This document shows positions 17,311 to 26,370 of a stretch of 64,000 nucleotides of DNA, piece after piece (position 1 is the first letter of the stretch; every line of letters starts with the position of its first letter). Origin of the DNA: CAZJCK01 sp964544635 (GTDB lineage Bacteria > Zixibacteria > MSB-5A5 > GN15 > FEB-12); the NCBI GenBank assembly GCA_964544635.1, contig CAZJCK010000003.1, forward strand, positions 1 through 64,000. Direction: 5' to 3'. The notes under the pieces are model-generated. The model was given only the letters and a program-made list of their open reading frames with translations, searched no databases and was not told where the DNA came from. Both the position numbers and the translations under genes were made by a program.

Positions 17311-17813
17311 GAGGCCTTATCCGTAACGCCGTACACTTTGCGCACCCGTCGATACAGGGTCTTGAACGGGTTTTCTTTGCGCGGGTGCGGCACCAGCATT
17401 TCTTCCTTGGTATAGATAAACTTGTTTCGTTCGTCGTCAGCAAACTCGTATTCCTGGCCCAGGAAGATGGCTTCCTCGGGGCAGGCTTCTTCGCAGAAAC
17501 CGCAGAAGATGCAGCGCAGCAGGTTGATCTCGTAAACCTTCGCTTTGCGCTCCCCGGTCTCGGTTTCCTCCGGTTCCATGTAGATGGCGTCGGCCGGACA
17601 GGCAGCGGCACAGAGACCGCAGCAGACACAGCGTTCGGTACCGTCGTCGTAGCGCTCGAGGTAATGCTTACCGCGATAGCGCGGTGTCATTGGCTTCTTC
17701 TTGCGCGGGTAGTCGAGGGTGACCGGTTTGCGGAAAAGGTGTTTGAAGGTAACGGCGAACCCCTTGGGCATCTTCAGGACGACATTTCCGAGCGCTTTAA
17801 GTATGTCTTTCAT
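17307..17813 (-). CDS. nuoI: NADH-quinone oxidoreductase subunit I (two [4Fe-4S])
   Basis: A 168-residue peripheral subunit that holds clusters N6a and N6b, linking the hydrophilic arm to quinone reduction. Two 8-Fe ferredoxin motifs are intact: CVCCGLCAAACP and CIFCGFCEEACP. The frame is open up to 17996, but that stretch is antisense-like sequence inside nuoH; ATG 17813 (MKDILKALG) lies 11 bases after the nuoH stop and gives the family's normal length. A lysine-rich segment before the first motif (RKKKP) is typical. Confidence 0.96.
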   Translation of the reverse strand: MKDILKALGNVVLKMPKGFAVTFKHLFRKPVTLDYPRKKKPMTPRYRGKHYLERYDDGTERCVCCGLCAAACPADAIYMEPEETETGERKAKVYEINLLRCIFCGFCEEACPEEAIFLGQEYEFADDERNKFIYTKEEMLVPHPRKENPFKTLYRRVRKVYGVTDKAS

Positions 17814-17824
17814 AGCTGTTTGCC

Positions 17825-18832
17825 TCACAACCAACCGAGAACGACCAACAGGCCGGTTATCATAGTATTTGCGATTGCCACCGGCAACAGGACCTTCCAA
17901 CCAAAGTTCATGAGCTGGTCGTAACGGAAGCGCGGCAGGGTAGCGCGCAGCCAGACATAGAAGAACATGAACAGGAAGCACTTCAGGGTAAACCACACAA
18001 CCGAAAGGGCCGGGACGGTTTCAGTGAACGGCCCCTGCCAGCCGCCGAAGAAGAGGGTGGCGCCGACGGCCGCGACAGCGACCATATTGGCATATTCACC
18101 GACGAAGAACATCGAGAAGCGCATCGAGGAGTACTCAGTGTGGTAGCCGGCGACGAGTTCACTCTCGGCTTCGGGGAGATCGAAGGGGGCACGGTTGGTT
18201 TCGGCGATGGCACAGACCAGGTAGAGGATGAAGCCGAGGGGTTGCCGCCAGACATACCAATAGGTGACACTCGACTGCTGCGCGACCAGTTCCTGCAGCG
18301 ACAGGGTGTTGGCGATCAGCAGCACGCCGATGATCGAGAGGCCGTAGCCTATCTCGTAGGAGATCATCTGGGCCGACGAGCGAATGCCGCCGAGCAGCGA
18401 GTATTTGGAGCCGGACGACCAGCCGGCCAGCACCAGGCCGTAGATACCGAGCGACGTAATCGCGAAGACGTACAGCACGCCGATGTTGAGATCGGAAATG
18501 ACGAGGTCGATCTCGTAGCCGAAGATGTTGAGCGTATCGCCGACCGGGATGACGGCGAACGTCATGAGGGCCGGCACAAAGGCAATGATCGGCGCCAGGG
18601 CATAGGCGAACCGCTGGGCCTGGTCGGGGACAACATCTTCCTTGAATATCAGCTTGACGACATCGGCGAGCGGTTGCAACAGGCCGTAGGGGCCGGCGTA
18701 GGATGGTCCGATACGGCTTTGCATAAAGGCGACGACCTTGCGTTCGAGCAGCGTCGAATAGGCGCAGGCGGTCAGGACCGCCATCATGATGACGATCACC
18801 TTGATCGACGATATAATGATCGTTTCCAGCAT
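17825..18832 (-). CDS. nuoH: NADH-quinone oxidoreductase subunit H
   Basis: A 335-residue membrane subunit that forms much of the quinone chamber. Segments ERKVVAFMQSRIGPSYAGPYG, GGIRSSAQMISYEIGYGLS and PEAESELVAGYHTEYSSMRF are diagnostic and carry the conserved acidic and arginine residues of the E-channel. Eight membrane helices are predicted. It lies 4 bases after nuoG. Confidence 0.97.
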   Translation of the reverse strand: MLETIIISSIKVIVIMMAVLTACAYSTLLERKVVAFMQSRIGPSYAGPYGLLQPLADVVKLIFKEDVVPDQAQRFAYALAPIIAFVPALMTFAVIPVGDTLNIFGYEIDLVISDLNIGVLYVFAITSLGIYGLVLAGWSSGSKYSLLGGIRSSAQMISYEIGYGLSIIGVLLIANTLSLQELVAQQSSVTYWYVWRQPLGFILYLVCAIAETNRAPFDLPEAESELVAGYHTEYSSMRFSMFFVGEYANMVAVAAVGATLFFGGWQGPFTETVPALSVVWFTLKCFLFMFFYVWLRATLPRFRYDQLMNFGWKVLLPVAIANTMITGLLVVLGWL

Positions 18833-18836
18833 ATAC

Positions 18837-21404
18837 CTACTCAGTCACCTTCGTTATCTTCACGCGATCGACGCGTCGCTTGCGGCTTTGCAGCGACGTC
18901 GTGTTGGTCGCGGTGAAGTTGCGCGGCATAATCACCACGTCGTTATCGAGATGCTCCGAAATCTTCACCGGCGCAACTATTTTTCCAACCGCCGACTCGA
19001 TGCGCAGCGACACACCGGCCTTCGCATCCAGCTTCGCAGCCAGTTCTTCAGGGAGCAGAATATAGACGGAACCGACGAAGTTGGCAAGCGAGGTTGCTTT
19101 TTCCGACAAATGGCCGGTGTGATGAGGGTCGTCGGTAACGTACAGGGCGTACGGGAAATCGCTGTTGGTTTCTTCTGCCTCGTACTCGACATCCCGCACC
19201 TCGGCCGGCAGGTCGCTGTCGGTTTCGATCTTGAGGAGGCGTTCGTACTCGGCGCGCGGGCTGGAATCGTCGGCGAACAACCGGGCGTCGAGCTTCTCGG
19301 CGACAGCCTGCACGATCTCGTAGCCCGGCCTGGCCTGGCCGATCGGCTTGATGGCGCCGAGGGCGCGCTGCGAGCGGCCCTCGAGGTTCACGTAGTCGCC
19401 GGAATACTCACCCCAGGAGCAGAGCGGCAGGACGACATCGGCGAGGACGGTCGTCTCGGTTTCGAACAGGTCGCAGGCGACGAGGAAGTCGAGGCGTTCG
19501 AGTCCCTCGCGAACGAATTCGCGATCGGGATAGAGCATGATCGGGTTGCAGCCCATGAGGAACATGGCGCTGATCTCTTCCTTGCGCATCTGCACCAGCA
19601 TAGCGTCGGTGTTGTAACCGGCAACCTCGGGATAGGTCCCCCAGATCGCTTTCAGTTCGTCGCGCAGTCCGGCATCCGGTTTCGGCGCCAGTCCGAGCAT
19701 CTCTGCCCCGACCGAGTTGCTGTAGCGTGCCAGGGCGGCAAGCTGACCTTTCTTGTCGAGGCCGAGCAACAAGTTGAGATTGGCGACGGCGGCGGCGATA
19801 GTGTCGCGCGCGGTGGAGCGGGCGATCAGTTCGCCCAGGATAAACGTAATCTTTTTGCCGGAGGCCAAAATTCGGGCGGTGTCCCTGATATCGTCGACAT
19901 CGACGCCGCTCAGCTGTGCGCATTCGTCGAGGCTGTTCGGCTTGACTTTCTGCCTGATCCGGTTGCCGATACTGCTGTCACCAAGATTCATTTCGACGGC
20001 GGCCAGACACAGCGCGTTGACGAGCAGTTCGTCGGTGCCGGGCCGGTACACGAGGTTCTGGATGGTGATGTCGTCGGTCTTCATCCGGTACGGATTCATC
20101 GACACGATTTTAGCGCCGAAGAAGTTGTACGCTTTGCGCATCCGCAAATATTCGTTGGGATGCTCGCGCAGCAGGTCGGAGCCGAGCGTGACGATGACGT
20201 CGGAATCGTCGATGTCCTTGATGGTGAACGGGCGGCGGCAGAGTCTGCTGAAATCGGTGTCGTTGTCCGACGGCAGCATCTTGTAGTCAAAGCGGTAGTC
20301 GATGTTGTTCGACTTCATGACCGTTCGCATGAACTTGTTGAACGTGTAGAGCGAAGCGTTGTCGAGGTTGGGAGCGGCGAAACCACCGATACAGACCGAG
20401 CCTTCCTCGCCCTTGATATCCGAGATACGTTCGGCAATAAGGCTGAGGGCCTCGTCCCAGGTCGCCTCCACCTGTTCGCCGCCCTTCTTGATGAGCGGTG
20501 TGGTGAGACGGTCGGGCGAGTTGATAACCTGGTAGCCGTAACGGCTGACATCCGGGATCCAACCGTCGTCGACGTCGTCGTTAGGTCGGGCGGTGGTACG
20601 GAAGATCTTGTTCTTGTGGGTTTCTTTCCAGAAGAGCGTGTTCAGCCCGGACGAAGTGTAATTGCAGATCGACGCGGTGGTGCTGGTAAGCCAGACGCGA
20701 ATCTTGTATCGCCAATCGGTGTTGGTCAGGGCGCCGACAGGACAGATCTCGACCAGGTTGCCGGAGAACGGATTGTCGACCTGCCGTCCGGGAGCAGCGT
20801 TGATCTCGGTATGGTTACCGCGTTCGAAGGCGCCGAGGTCGTATTCGCCGAACGCTTCCTTGTTGGCGCGGACGCACTTGTAGCAAAGGATGCAGCGATT
20901 GCGGTTGAGAATGATCTCGGGGCCGATGCGGACATCGTCGAATGTCGTATGTTCGGCGCCCTCGACAAAGCGCATCTTATGGAAGTCGTAGCGGGAGTCG
21001 TCGTAACCATGGGCGAAGGTGAGGTCCTGGAGGTCGCACTCTCCCCCCTTGTCGCAGGTCGGGCAATCGAGCGGATGGTTGATGAGGGTGAACTCGATGA
21101 TCGCTTTACGTCCCTGGCGAACGAGGTCGGAGTCGGTGTAGACGACCATACCGTCGGCCGCGGGAAGCGAGCAGGAGACCTGCAGCTTGGGCATCTTTTC
21201 GACCTCGACGTAGCACATGCGGCAGGCGCCGACCGGTTTCAGCTTGGGGTGCCAGCAGAAAGTGGGTACATCGATACCCAGCTTGTGTGCCGCTTCGAGG
21301 ACCGTGGCGCCTTTGGGAACGGTCACTTCCCGGCCGTTGATGGACAGGGTGACGGTCGGTACCTGTGGTGCGACGTCTTTAGTTTTAGTCGAGTCCGTAG
21401 CCAT
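18837..21404 (-). CDS. nuoG: NADH-quinone oxidoreductase subunit G
   Basis: An 855-residue iron-sulfur subunit of the hydrophilic arm. The N-terminal [2Fe-2S] domain has CWHPKLKPVGACRMCYVEV followed by LQVSC. The HxxxCxxCxxxxxC motif for cluster N5 is HPLDCPTCDKGGEC. The [4Fe-4S] ligands are in CILCYKCVRA and CPVGALT. The remainder is a molybdopterin-oxidoreductase-like fold that has lost cofactor function in this family. The length is in the usual 700-950 range. A very long antisense open frame (18786-21458) is a composition artefact of the high-GC code here. Confidence 0.96.
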   Translation of the reverse strand: MATDSTKTKDVAPQVPTVTLSINGREVTVPKGATVLEAAHKLGIDVPTFCWHPKLKPVGACRMCYVEVEKMPKLQVSCSLPAADGMVVYTDSDLVRQGRKAIIEFTLINHPLDCPTCDKGGECDLQDLTFAHGYDDSRYDFHKMRFVEGAEHTTFDDVRIGPEIILNRNRCILCYKCVRANKEAFGEYDLGAFERGNHTEINAAPGRQVDNPFSGNLVEICPVGALTNTDWRYKIRVWLTSTTASICNYTSSGLNTLFWKETHKNKIFRTTARPNDDVDDGWIPDVSRYGYQVINSPDRLTTPLIKKGGEQVEATWDEALSLIAERISDIKGEEGSVCIGGFAAPNLDNASLYTFNKFMRTVMKSNNIDYRFDYKMLPSDNDTDFSRLCRRPFTIKDIDDSDVIVTLGSDLLREHPNEYLRMRKAYNFFGAKIVSMNPYRMKTDDITIQNLVYRPGTDELLVNALCLAAVEMNLGDSSIGNRIRQKVKPNSLDECAQLSGVDVDDIRDTARILASGKKITFILGELIARSTARDTIAAAVANLNLLLGLDKKGQLAALARYSNSVGAEMLGLAPKPDAGLRDELKAIWGTYPEVAGYNTDAMLVQMRKEEISAMFLMGCNPIMLYPDREFVREGLERLDFLVACDLFETETTVLADVVLPLCSWGEYSGDYVNLEGRSQRALGAIKPIGQARPGYEIVQAVAEKLDARLFADDSSPRAEYERLLKIETDSDLPAEVRDVEYEAEETNSDFPYALYVTDDPHHTGHLSEKATSLANFVGSVYILLPEELAAKLDAKAGVSLRIESAVGKIVAPVKISEHLDNDVVIMPRNFTATNTTSLQSRKRRVDRVKITKVTE

Positions 21405-21411
21405 AGTTGTC

Positions 21412-22749
21412 CTACCTCAGCGGGTAATGCGATTTCACCTTGCACGTACCGTGCTTGATATGGTGTTCCCATTCATCCCGCCAGTGCTTTATCGCCGACT
21501 GGATCGGCATGACGGCGGCATCACCCAGCGGGCAGATGGTACGCCCGAGGATATTGCCGCAGACATCTTCAATCTTCTCGATATCGCCCGGTTGCCCCTG
21601 GCCGTGCTCGATGCGATAGATCATCTGTTCGAGCCAGCCGGTGCCTTCGCGACAGGGGGTGCATTTGCCGCACGACTCGTGCCGGAAGAAATAGATCAGC
21701 TTGTAGATGGTCCAGACGATGCAGGTTTCTTCGTGGAAGACGATGACGGCACCGGAGCCGAGCATCGAGCCGACCTCGGTGAGGGATTCATAGTCGAGGC
21801 CGACATCGATCTGGTCCGGTGTCAAGAACGGCGTGGAGGCGCCGCCGGGGATGACGCCCTTGAGTTTCTTGTCGTCGAGGATGCCGCCGCCGTATTCCGG
21901 ATCGTAGATCAATTTCTTGAGTGAAAAGCCAAGTTCGACTTCATAGTTGCCGGGTCGCTTGACGTGGCCCGACAGCGAGAAGAGCTTGGTGCCGGCCGAT
22001 TTCTCGGTGCCCATCGATTTGTACCAGGCCGCGCCATTATTGATGATATGCGGGACGGCGGCAAGCGATTCGACGTTGTTGACGATGGTCGGGCAGGCCC
22101 AGAGGCCCTCGACGGCCGGGAAGGGCGGACGCATCCGCGACATGCCGCGTTCACCCTCGAGCGAATTGAGCATGGCGGTTTCTTCACCGCAAATATAGGC
22201 GCCACCACCGGTGTGGATGACCATGTCGAGGTCGTAGCCGGAGCCATGGATGTTCTTGCCGAGGTGGCCGGCGTCGTAGGCTTCCTTCATGGCGGCTTCC
22301 ATGCGTTCGATGCAATGGCCGAACTCACCCCGAATGTAGCAGAACATGAGGTGCGAGCCAATGGCGTAGGCTGCGATGGCCATGCCCTCGATGACTCCGT
22401 GGGGGTCGCGCTCCATGAGGACGCGGTCCTTGCAGGTACCCGGTTCCGATTCGTCGGCATTGCAGCACAGATAGCGCGGCTTGGGGGAATCCTTGGGGAC
22501 AAAGCCCCACTTCATGCCGGTGGGAAAACCGGCGCCGCCGCGACCGCGCAGACCGGAGGCCTTGACCTCGTCGATCACCTGGTCGGGCTTGAGTTCTTTG
22601 AGGCTCTTCTGCCAGGCGGTGTAGCCGCCGTGTTTGACATAGGTTTCGAGTTCGTGCTGGTGTTCGTCCTCGACATACCTGAACAGGTGCAGCTTCTCGT
22701 TTTGGGCCGCCTCGGATGCGTTGGTTATGACCGGTGAGTAGAAACTCAT
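21412..22749 (-). CDS. nuoF: NADH-quinone oxidoreductase subunit F (FMN, NADH site)
   Basis: A 445-residue flavoprotein that oxidises NADH and passes electrons to cluster N3. The nucleotide-binding motif GLRGRGGAGFPTGMKWGF and the FMN-contact segment CNADESEPGTCKDR are intact. The [4Fe-4S] motif ESCGKCTPCREG lies near residue 350, and the fourth cysteine lies in GRTICPLGDAA. The C-terminal tail ends shortly after HWRDEWEHHIKHG. Its ATG overlaps the nuoE stop by four bases. Confidence 0.97.
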   Translation of the reverse strand: MSFYSPVITNASEAAQNEKLHLFRYVEDEHQHELETYVKHGGYTAWQKSLKELKPDQVIDEVKASGLRGRGGAGFPTGMKWGFVPKDSPKPRYLCCNADESEPGTCKDRVLMERDPHGVIEGMAIAAYAIGSHLMFCYIRGEFGHCIERMEAAMKEAYDAGHLGKNIHGSGYDLDMVIHTGGGAYICGEETAMLNSLEGERGMSRMRPPFPAVEGLWACPTIVNNVESLAAVPHIINNGAAWYKSMGTEKSAGTKLFSLSGHVKRPGNYEVELGFSLKKLIYDPEYGGGILDDKKLKGVIPGGASTPFLTPDQIDVGLDYESLTEVGSMLGSGAVIVFHEETCIVWTIYKLIYFFRHESCGKCTPCREGTGWLEQMIYRIEHGQGQPGDIEKIEDVCGNILGRTICPLGDAAVMPIQSAIKHWRDEWEHHIKHGTCKVKSHYPLR

Positions 22750-23222
22750 GCTTTCGCCTTCAAGTCTTCAAGCAGCTTGTCAACTTTTTCCCGGGTGAGG
22801 TTTTCGTAGTAGTCGTTGTTCACCTGGATCATCGGTGCCGTGGAGCAGGAGCCAAGACATTCGACCGTAATGAGGGTGAAGAGATTATCCTTGGTCGTTT
22901 CACCCTTCTTGATATTGAGCTTTTCTTCGAGATACTCAACGAGCGAGTCGGCGCCCATGAGCGCACACGAAATATTGTGGCAGACCTGCAGGAGGTATTT
23001 GCCGCGCGGCGCTTTGGCAAACATGGTGTAAAATGTAGCCGCCTCGGCGATTTCCGAGTACGGCACGTTGATCGCCTTCGATACCTCGCGATATACCTCG
23101 TCATCGACATAGCCAAGCTGGCGGTAGGCGATGGTCAGCGCCGGCAGGATCGCGCCCTTGCGGCGCGGGTAGAGCTTGACCTTGGCCTTCATCTGCTTGA
23201 CAGAATCTTCGGTCAGTATCAT
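22746..23222 (-). CDS. nuoE: NADH-quinone oxidoreductase subunit E ([2Fe-2S])
   Basis: A 158-residue thioredoxin-fold subunit that binds cluster N1a. The four ligands are in VCHNISC (C-x4-C) and ECLGSC (C-x3-C). The N-terminal helical part (RKGAILPALTIAYRQLGYV) is typical. It overlaps nuoD and nuoF by four bases each, so the D-E-F genes are translationally coupled. Confidence 0.97.
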   Translation of the reverse strand: MILTEDSVKQMKAKVKLYPRRKGAILPALTIAYRQLGYVDDEVYREVSKAINVPYSEIAEAATFYTMFAKAPRGKYLLQVCHNISCALMGADSLVEYLEEKLNIKKGETTKDNLFTLITVECLGSCSTAPMIQVNNDYYENLTREKVDKLLEDLKAKA

Positions 23223-24391
23223 CGATCAACTTCTCCCAGCACAATGTCAATGGAGCCGATAGCGCAGACAACGTCGGAGAGCATCTTGCCCTCGACCAGT
23301 TTGGGCAGCGACGCCAGGTTGATGAAGGAAGGCGGTCGGACGCGGACGCGGTTGGGACGGTTGGTACCGTCGGAGGCAATGAAAAACCCGATTTCACCCT
23401 TGGGCGATTCCATTGCCTGGTAGACCGATCCGGGCGGCGACTTGAAGCCTTCAGTAATGATCTTGAAGTGGAAGATCATCGATTCCATCTTGTAGAGCAC
23501 ATCTTCCTTGGGCGGCAGCACCACGCCCGGAACGTGGGCACGGTACGGTCCCTCGGGCATACCGTCGATTGCCTGCTCGGCGATATTGAGCGACTGGCGC
23601 ATCTCTTCGAGCCTGATGAGGTAGCGATCGTAGGCATCGCCGTTTTTGCCGAGCGGGACGGTAAAGTCGAAATTTTCGTAGCCGGTGTACGGGAATGCCT
23701 TACGCACGTCGTAATCTACACCGCTGCCGCGCAGCATGGGGCCGGACAGCGACCAGTTGATGGCGTCCTCGGCCGAGATAACGGCCACATTTTTGGTGCG
23801 GTTGATGAAGATCTGGTTATTGGTCAGCAGGTCTTCGTACTCGTTGAGGCGCTGGCGGATCGTCTTGCAGATCTCGCGCACTTTCTTGTCGAAACCGGGC
23901 GGCAGTTCTTTGGCAAGGCCGCCGATGCGGATATACGTGGTCATCATGCGCTGGCCGCCGCAGGCTTCGTAGATGTCGATAATCAGTTCGCGTTCGCGGA
24001 AAGCGTACAGCAGCATCGACATGGCGCCCAGGTCGAGGGCGTGGGTACCGAGCCAGACGAGGTGCGAGTTGATCCTGGTAAGCTCGGCAAGACAGACGCG
24101 CGCCCACTTGACTTTCTCCGGAACCTCGATCTCCATCAGTTTCTCGACAGCAAGGCAGAAACCGAGGTTGTTGGACATCGGCGCGAGATAGTCCATGCGG
24201 TCGGTGCAGGGGATCGCCTTGTAGTACAGCTTGCTCTCCATGGTCTTCTCGATACCGGTATGGAGATAGCCGATGATCGGCCTGGCGCTGACCACGGTCT
24301 CACCGTCGACCTCAAGCTCGACGCGAAGCACACCGTGGGTCGACGGGTGCTGCGGGCCCATATTGATATGCAGGGTCTTGTTCTCGGCCAT
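23219..24391 (-). CDS. nuoD: NADH-quinone oxidoreductase subunit D
   Basis: A 390-residue subunit related to the large subunit of [NiFe] hydrogenases; with NuoB it forms the quinone-binding pocket. The start NMGPQHPSTHGVLR and the segment YLAPMSNNLGFCLAVEKL are diagnostic, and the C-terminus DIVLGEVDR matches the family end. It is separate from nuoC here, unlike the fused nuoCD of enterobacteria. Its ATG overlaps the nuoC stop by one base. Confidence 0.97.
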   Translation of the reverse strand: MAENKTLHINMGPQHPSTHGVLRVELEVDGETVVSARPIIGYLHTGIEKTMESKLYYKAIPCTDRMDYLAPMSNNLGFCLAVEKLMEIEVPEKVKWARVCLAELTRINSHLVWLGTHALDLGAMSMLLYAFRERELIIDIYEACGGQRMMTTYIRIGGLAKELPPGFDKKVREICKTIRQRLNEYEDLLTNNQIFINRTKNVAVISAEDAINWSLSGPMLRGSGVDYDVRKAFPYTGYENFDFTVPLGKNGDAYDRYLIRLEEMRQSLNIAEQAIDGMPEGPYRAHVPGVVLPPKEDVLYKMESMIFHFKIITEGFKSPPGSVYQAMESPKGEIGFFIASDGTNRPNRVRVRPPSFINLASLPKLVEGKMLSDVVCAIGSIDIVLGEVDR

Positions 24392-24942
24392 TACTTGATC
24401 ACCTCGGGTGGATCATCCTTGTTCCATGAGAAAACGGGCTGCTCCCAGGTGAGCGGGAAGTCTTTGCGCAACGGGTGACCGTCAAGTTCGTCCGGGGTCA
24501 GAATCTTGGTCAGGTCGGGGTGACCTTCGAAGGTAATGCCCATGAGGTCCCAAATCTCGCGCTCCATCCAGTTGGCGCCGGCAAAGACGGGGACGAGCGT
24601 ATCGATGGTGGGGTTGTCCTCGGGCAGCCGGCAGCGGATGAAAAATCGATACTTGTGGCTTAAGGAAAGCATGTTATAGACGACTTCGAAGCGGCCGTCT
24701 GCAGCGAACTCGGTATCGAGCCAGTCGCAGGAGGTAATGTCGGACAGCATCTTGACGTCGAGGTCGTCGTCTTCGACGAGGGCCTCGCAGACGTCGACTA
24801 TGGCGTCCGGCTGAATATCGAACGACAGCTCGCCGCGGAATGTGGTAGTGCGGATGAGGCTGTCGCCAAAACGCTTCTCGAAGAACTCCCTGAGCCTGGC
24901 TTCGATGGCGGGTGCTGTCTGTTGATGCGTCCCTTGTTCCAT
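24391..24942 (-). CDS. nuoC: NADH-quinone oxidoreductase subunit C
   Basis: A 183-residue hydrophilic-arm subunit of the 30-kDa family. The conserved region NWMEREIWDLMGITFEGHPD, followed by the HPLRKDFPL motif, is diagnostic. The N-terminal 50 residues are variable, as usual. The 55-base gap between nuoB and nuoC is the largest in the operon, but no promoter or terminator is apparent in it. Confidence 0.96.
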   Translation of the reverse strand: MEQGTHQQTAPAIEARLREFFEKRFGDSLIRTTTFRGELSFDIQPDAIVDVCEALVEDDDLDVKMLSDITSCDWLDTEFAADGRFEVVYNMLSLSHKYRFFIRCRLPEDNPTIDTLVPVFAGANWMEREIWDLMGITFEGHPDLTKILTPDELDGHPLRKDFPLTWEQPVFSWNKDDPPEVIK

Positions 24943-24997
24943 TTTTCACAAAACCCGCCCACCGAAACGGTCGTTGCGGTGAGCTGAAGCTGTATCC

Positions 24998-25501
24998 TTA
25001 CCCTACCTTACGTCCCCACTTCTCCGAGGAATCCTTCAGCGATTCCTTTTCAAGTTTTTCCTGCAGTTTGAGAATGCCCTGCATGAGTTGTTCCGGCCGC
25101 GGCGGACATCCGGGGACATAAATGTCGACCGGAATGATGCGGTCGACGCCCTGGAGAATAGCGTAATTGTTGAACACGCCGCCGCAGGAGGCACAGGCCC
25201 CCATGGAGATGACCCACTTGGGGTTGGGCATCTGGTCATAGAGTGTTCGCACGACCGGCGCCATTTTCATGGAGACGCGGCCGGCAACGATCATGAGGTC
25301 GGCCTGGCGCGGAGATGGCCGCAAGACTTCCATGCCCCAGCGGGCGAGGTCGAAGTGCGCGGAAAAGCTGGAGATCATCTCGATGGCGCAGCAGGCCAGA
25401 CCAAAGCCCAGCGGCCACATGGAGCGTTTGCGCGCCCAGTTGACCATTTTGTCCAGGCTGGTCAGTATAATTGAGTCCGGAATCTTTTCTTCTAATCCCA
25501 T
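24998..25501 (-). CDS. nuoB: NADH-quinone oxidoreductase subunit B (cluster N2)
   Basis: A 167-residue subunit holding cluster N2, the final electron donor to quinone. The ligands are the vicinal cysteines of FGLACCAIEM, the Cys in GACASCGG, and the Cys in YVPGCPPRPE. The segment VAGRVSMKMAPVVRTLYDQM is also diagnostic. Its start overlaps the end of nuoA by 10 bases. Confidence 0.97.
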   Translation of the reverse strand: MGLEEKIPDSIILTSLDKMVNWARKRSMWPLGFGLACCAIEMISSFSAHFDLARWGMEVLRPSPRQADLMIVAGRVSMKMAPVVRTLYDQMPNPKWVISMGACASCGGVFNNYAILQGVDRIIPVDIYVPGCPPRPEQLMQGILKLQEKLEKESLKDSSEKWGRKVG

Positions 25502-25848
25502 TTCAGCGCTCCTCGCCCCAGTTCGTAGGCGTAGCCTACCAGGATGACGGTTACAAAGATGGATATTGCGAGGAATCCATACATGCCCAGATCACGGGCG
25601 ACGACCGCCCAGGGATACAGGAATATGACTTCGATGTCGAACAGAATGAACGAGATGGCGACCAGGTAGAATTTTACAGAGACCGGGTCCTTGGTTGAAC
25701 CGGACGGTTTCACGCCGCACTCGTACGGGTCGCCTTTGGCGCCCTGGCGGGTCCGTTTGCCGACGAACAGCGACATGCCGGTAAAGGCGAGAGCCAGTAC
25801 GGCAGCAAACAGGAACAAGAACAGGATCGGGTAGAAGGTCTCAAACAT
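25492..25848 (-). CDS. nuoA: NADH-quinone oxidoreductase subunit A
   Basis: A 118-residue, three-helix membrane subunit and first gene of the operon. YECGVKPSGSTKDPVSVKFYL in the loop and FILFDIEVIFLYPWAV in helix 2 carry the conserved acidic residues of the E-channel. The order A to N is collinear with the usual bacterial operon, and all 14 subunits are present. Confidence 0.97.
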   Translation of the reverse strand: MFETFYPILFLFLFAAVLALAFTGMSLFVGKRTRQGAKGDPYECGVKPSGSTKDPVSVKFYLVAISFILFDIEVIFLYPWAVVARDLGMYGFLAISIFVTVILVGYAYELGRGALKWD

Positions 25849-25899
25849 GTGATGCGCTCAGTCTACTCTTCGGTTCAGGGCACGTGAAATAATTCCCCA

Positions 25900-25928
25900 A
25901 CTTTATGCGTTGTACGCAGTAATGTCAA
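25900..25928 (-). promoter_or_regulatory. Predicted promoter of the nuo operon
   Basis: On the minus strand TTGACA (25928-25923) is followed after 17 bp by TAAAGT (25905-25900). The nuoA ATG lies about 50 bases downstream. No Rex-like dyad is seen here. Confidence 0.6.
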
Positions 25929-25965
25929 GAAATATTGGCCGCTATGTGGCGGGGGCTAAAACCGG

Positions 25966-26370
25966 TCAGGATTCGAATATCTCGAAGGTCTGCAAGCGGT
26001 CGGAACGGCTGATGATGCTGCCCAGAAGACCGCTGTCATACTGGCCATAGGCTGTGGAATAGCCGTAAAAGCGGAGCGACTTTTCGAGGGGATCAAAATC
26101 GAACCAGCCGCCGCCGGCGATGCTGACATCGGGATCAAAGATTCTCAGCAATTCACGGCGGCGAATCCAGGATGCGGCAATCTCGCGTTGATCGCACAAG
26201 GCAGCAAGGATCTGGGCGTGGTATTTGTAATTTTCGATGTGGCCGAGGGCGAGAATCGACAGGCCGTTGTGCTCTACCAGCATGAATTTGCCGGTTCGCT
26301 TGTCGGATCCATCGTCGAGCACACCGGACAGGTCGACGACCTGGATATCTAAGCGTTGATCGGTGCTCAA
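25966..26370 (-). CDS. Janus/Ocnus (PHPT1-like phosphohistidine phosphatase) family protein
   Basis: A 134-residue protein whose second half matches the 14-kDa phosphohistidine phosphatase fold of animals. ENYKYHAQIL aligns with the catalytic WAEYHADIY of PHPT1, giving His51 as the candidate nucleophile, and IAGGGWFDFD plus LRFYGYSTAYGQYD align with CLGGGRISH and IHVYGYSMAYG. I assign the start to TTG 26370, which overlaps the stop of the upstream PHP gene as TTGA and has a GGAG site; a longer frame from 26430 has no support. The coupling suggests joint action with the PHP phosphoesterase. The fold assignment rests on motif recall; activity on phosphohistidine, phospholysine or another N-P bond is inference. 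Confidence 0.72.
   Translation of the reverse strand: MSTDQRLDIQVVDLSGVLDDGSDKRTGKFMLVEHNGLSILALGHIENYKYHAQILAALCDQREIAASWIRRRELLRIFDPDVSIAGGGWFDFDPLEKSLRFYGYSTAYGQYDSGLLGSIISRSDRLQTFEIFES

Noticed and set aside
18786..21458. An 890-codon open frame antisense to nuoG
   Set aside because: It exactly mirrors a well-supported nuoG gene, is low-complexity in composition and has no domain. Long antisense frames also face nuoD (23468-24478), buk (44027-45178) and the CLC gene (1901-2845), which is expected from the codon use of this GC-rich genome.
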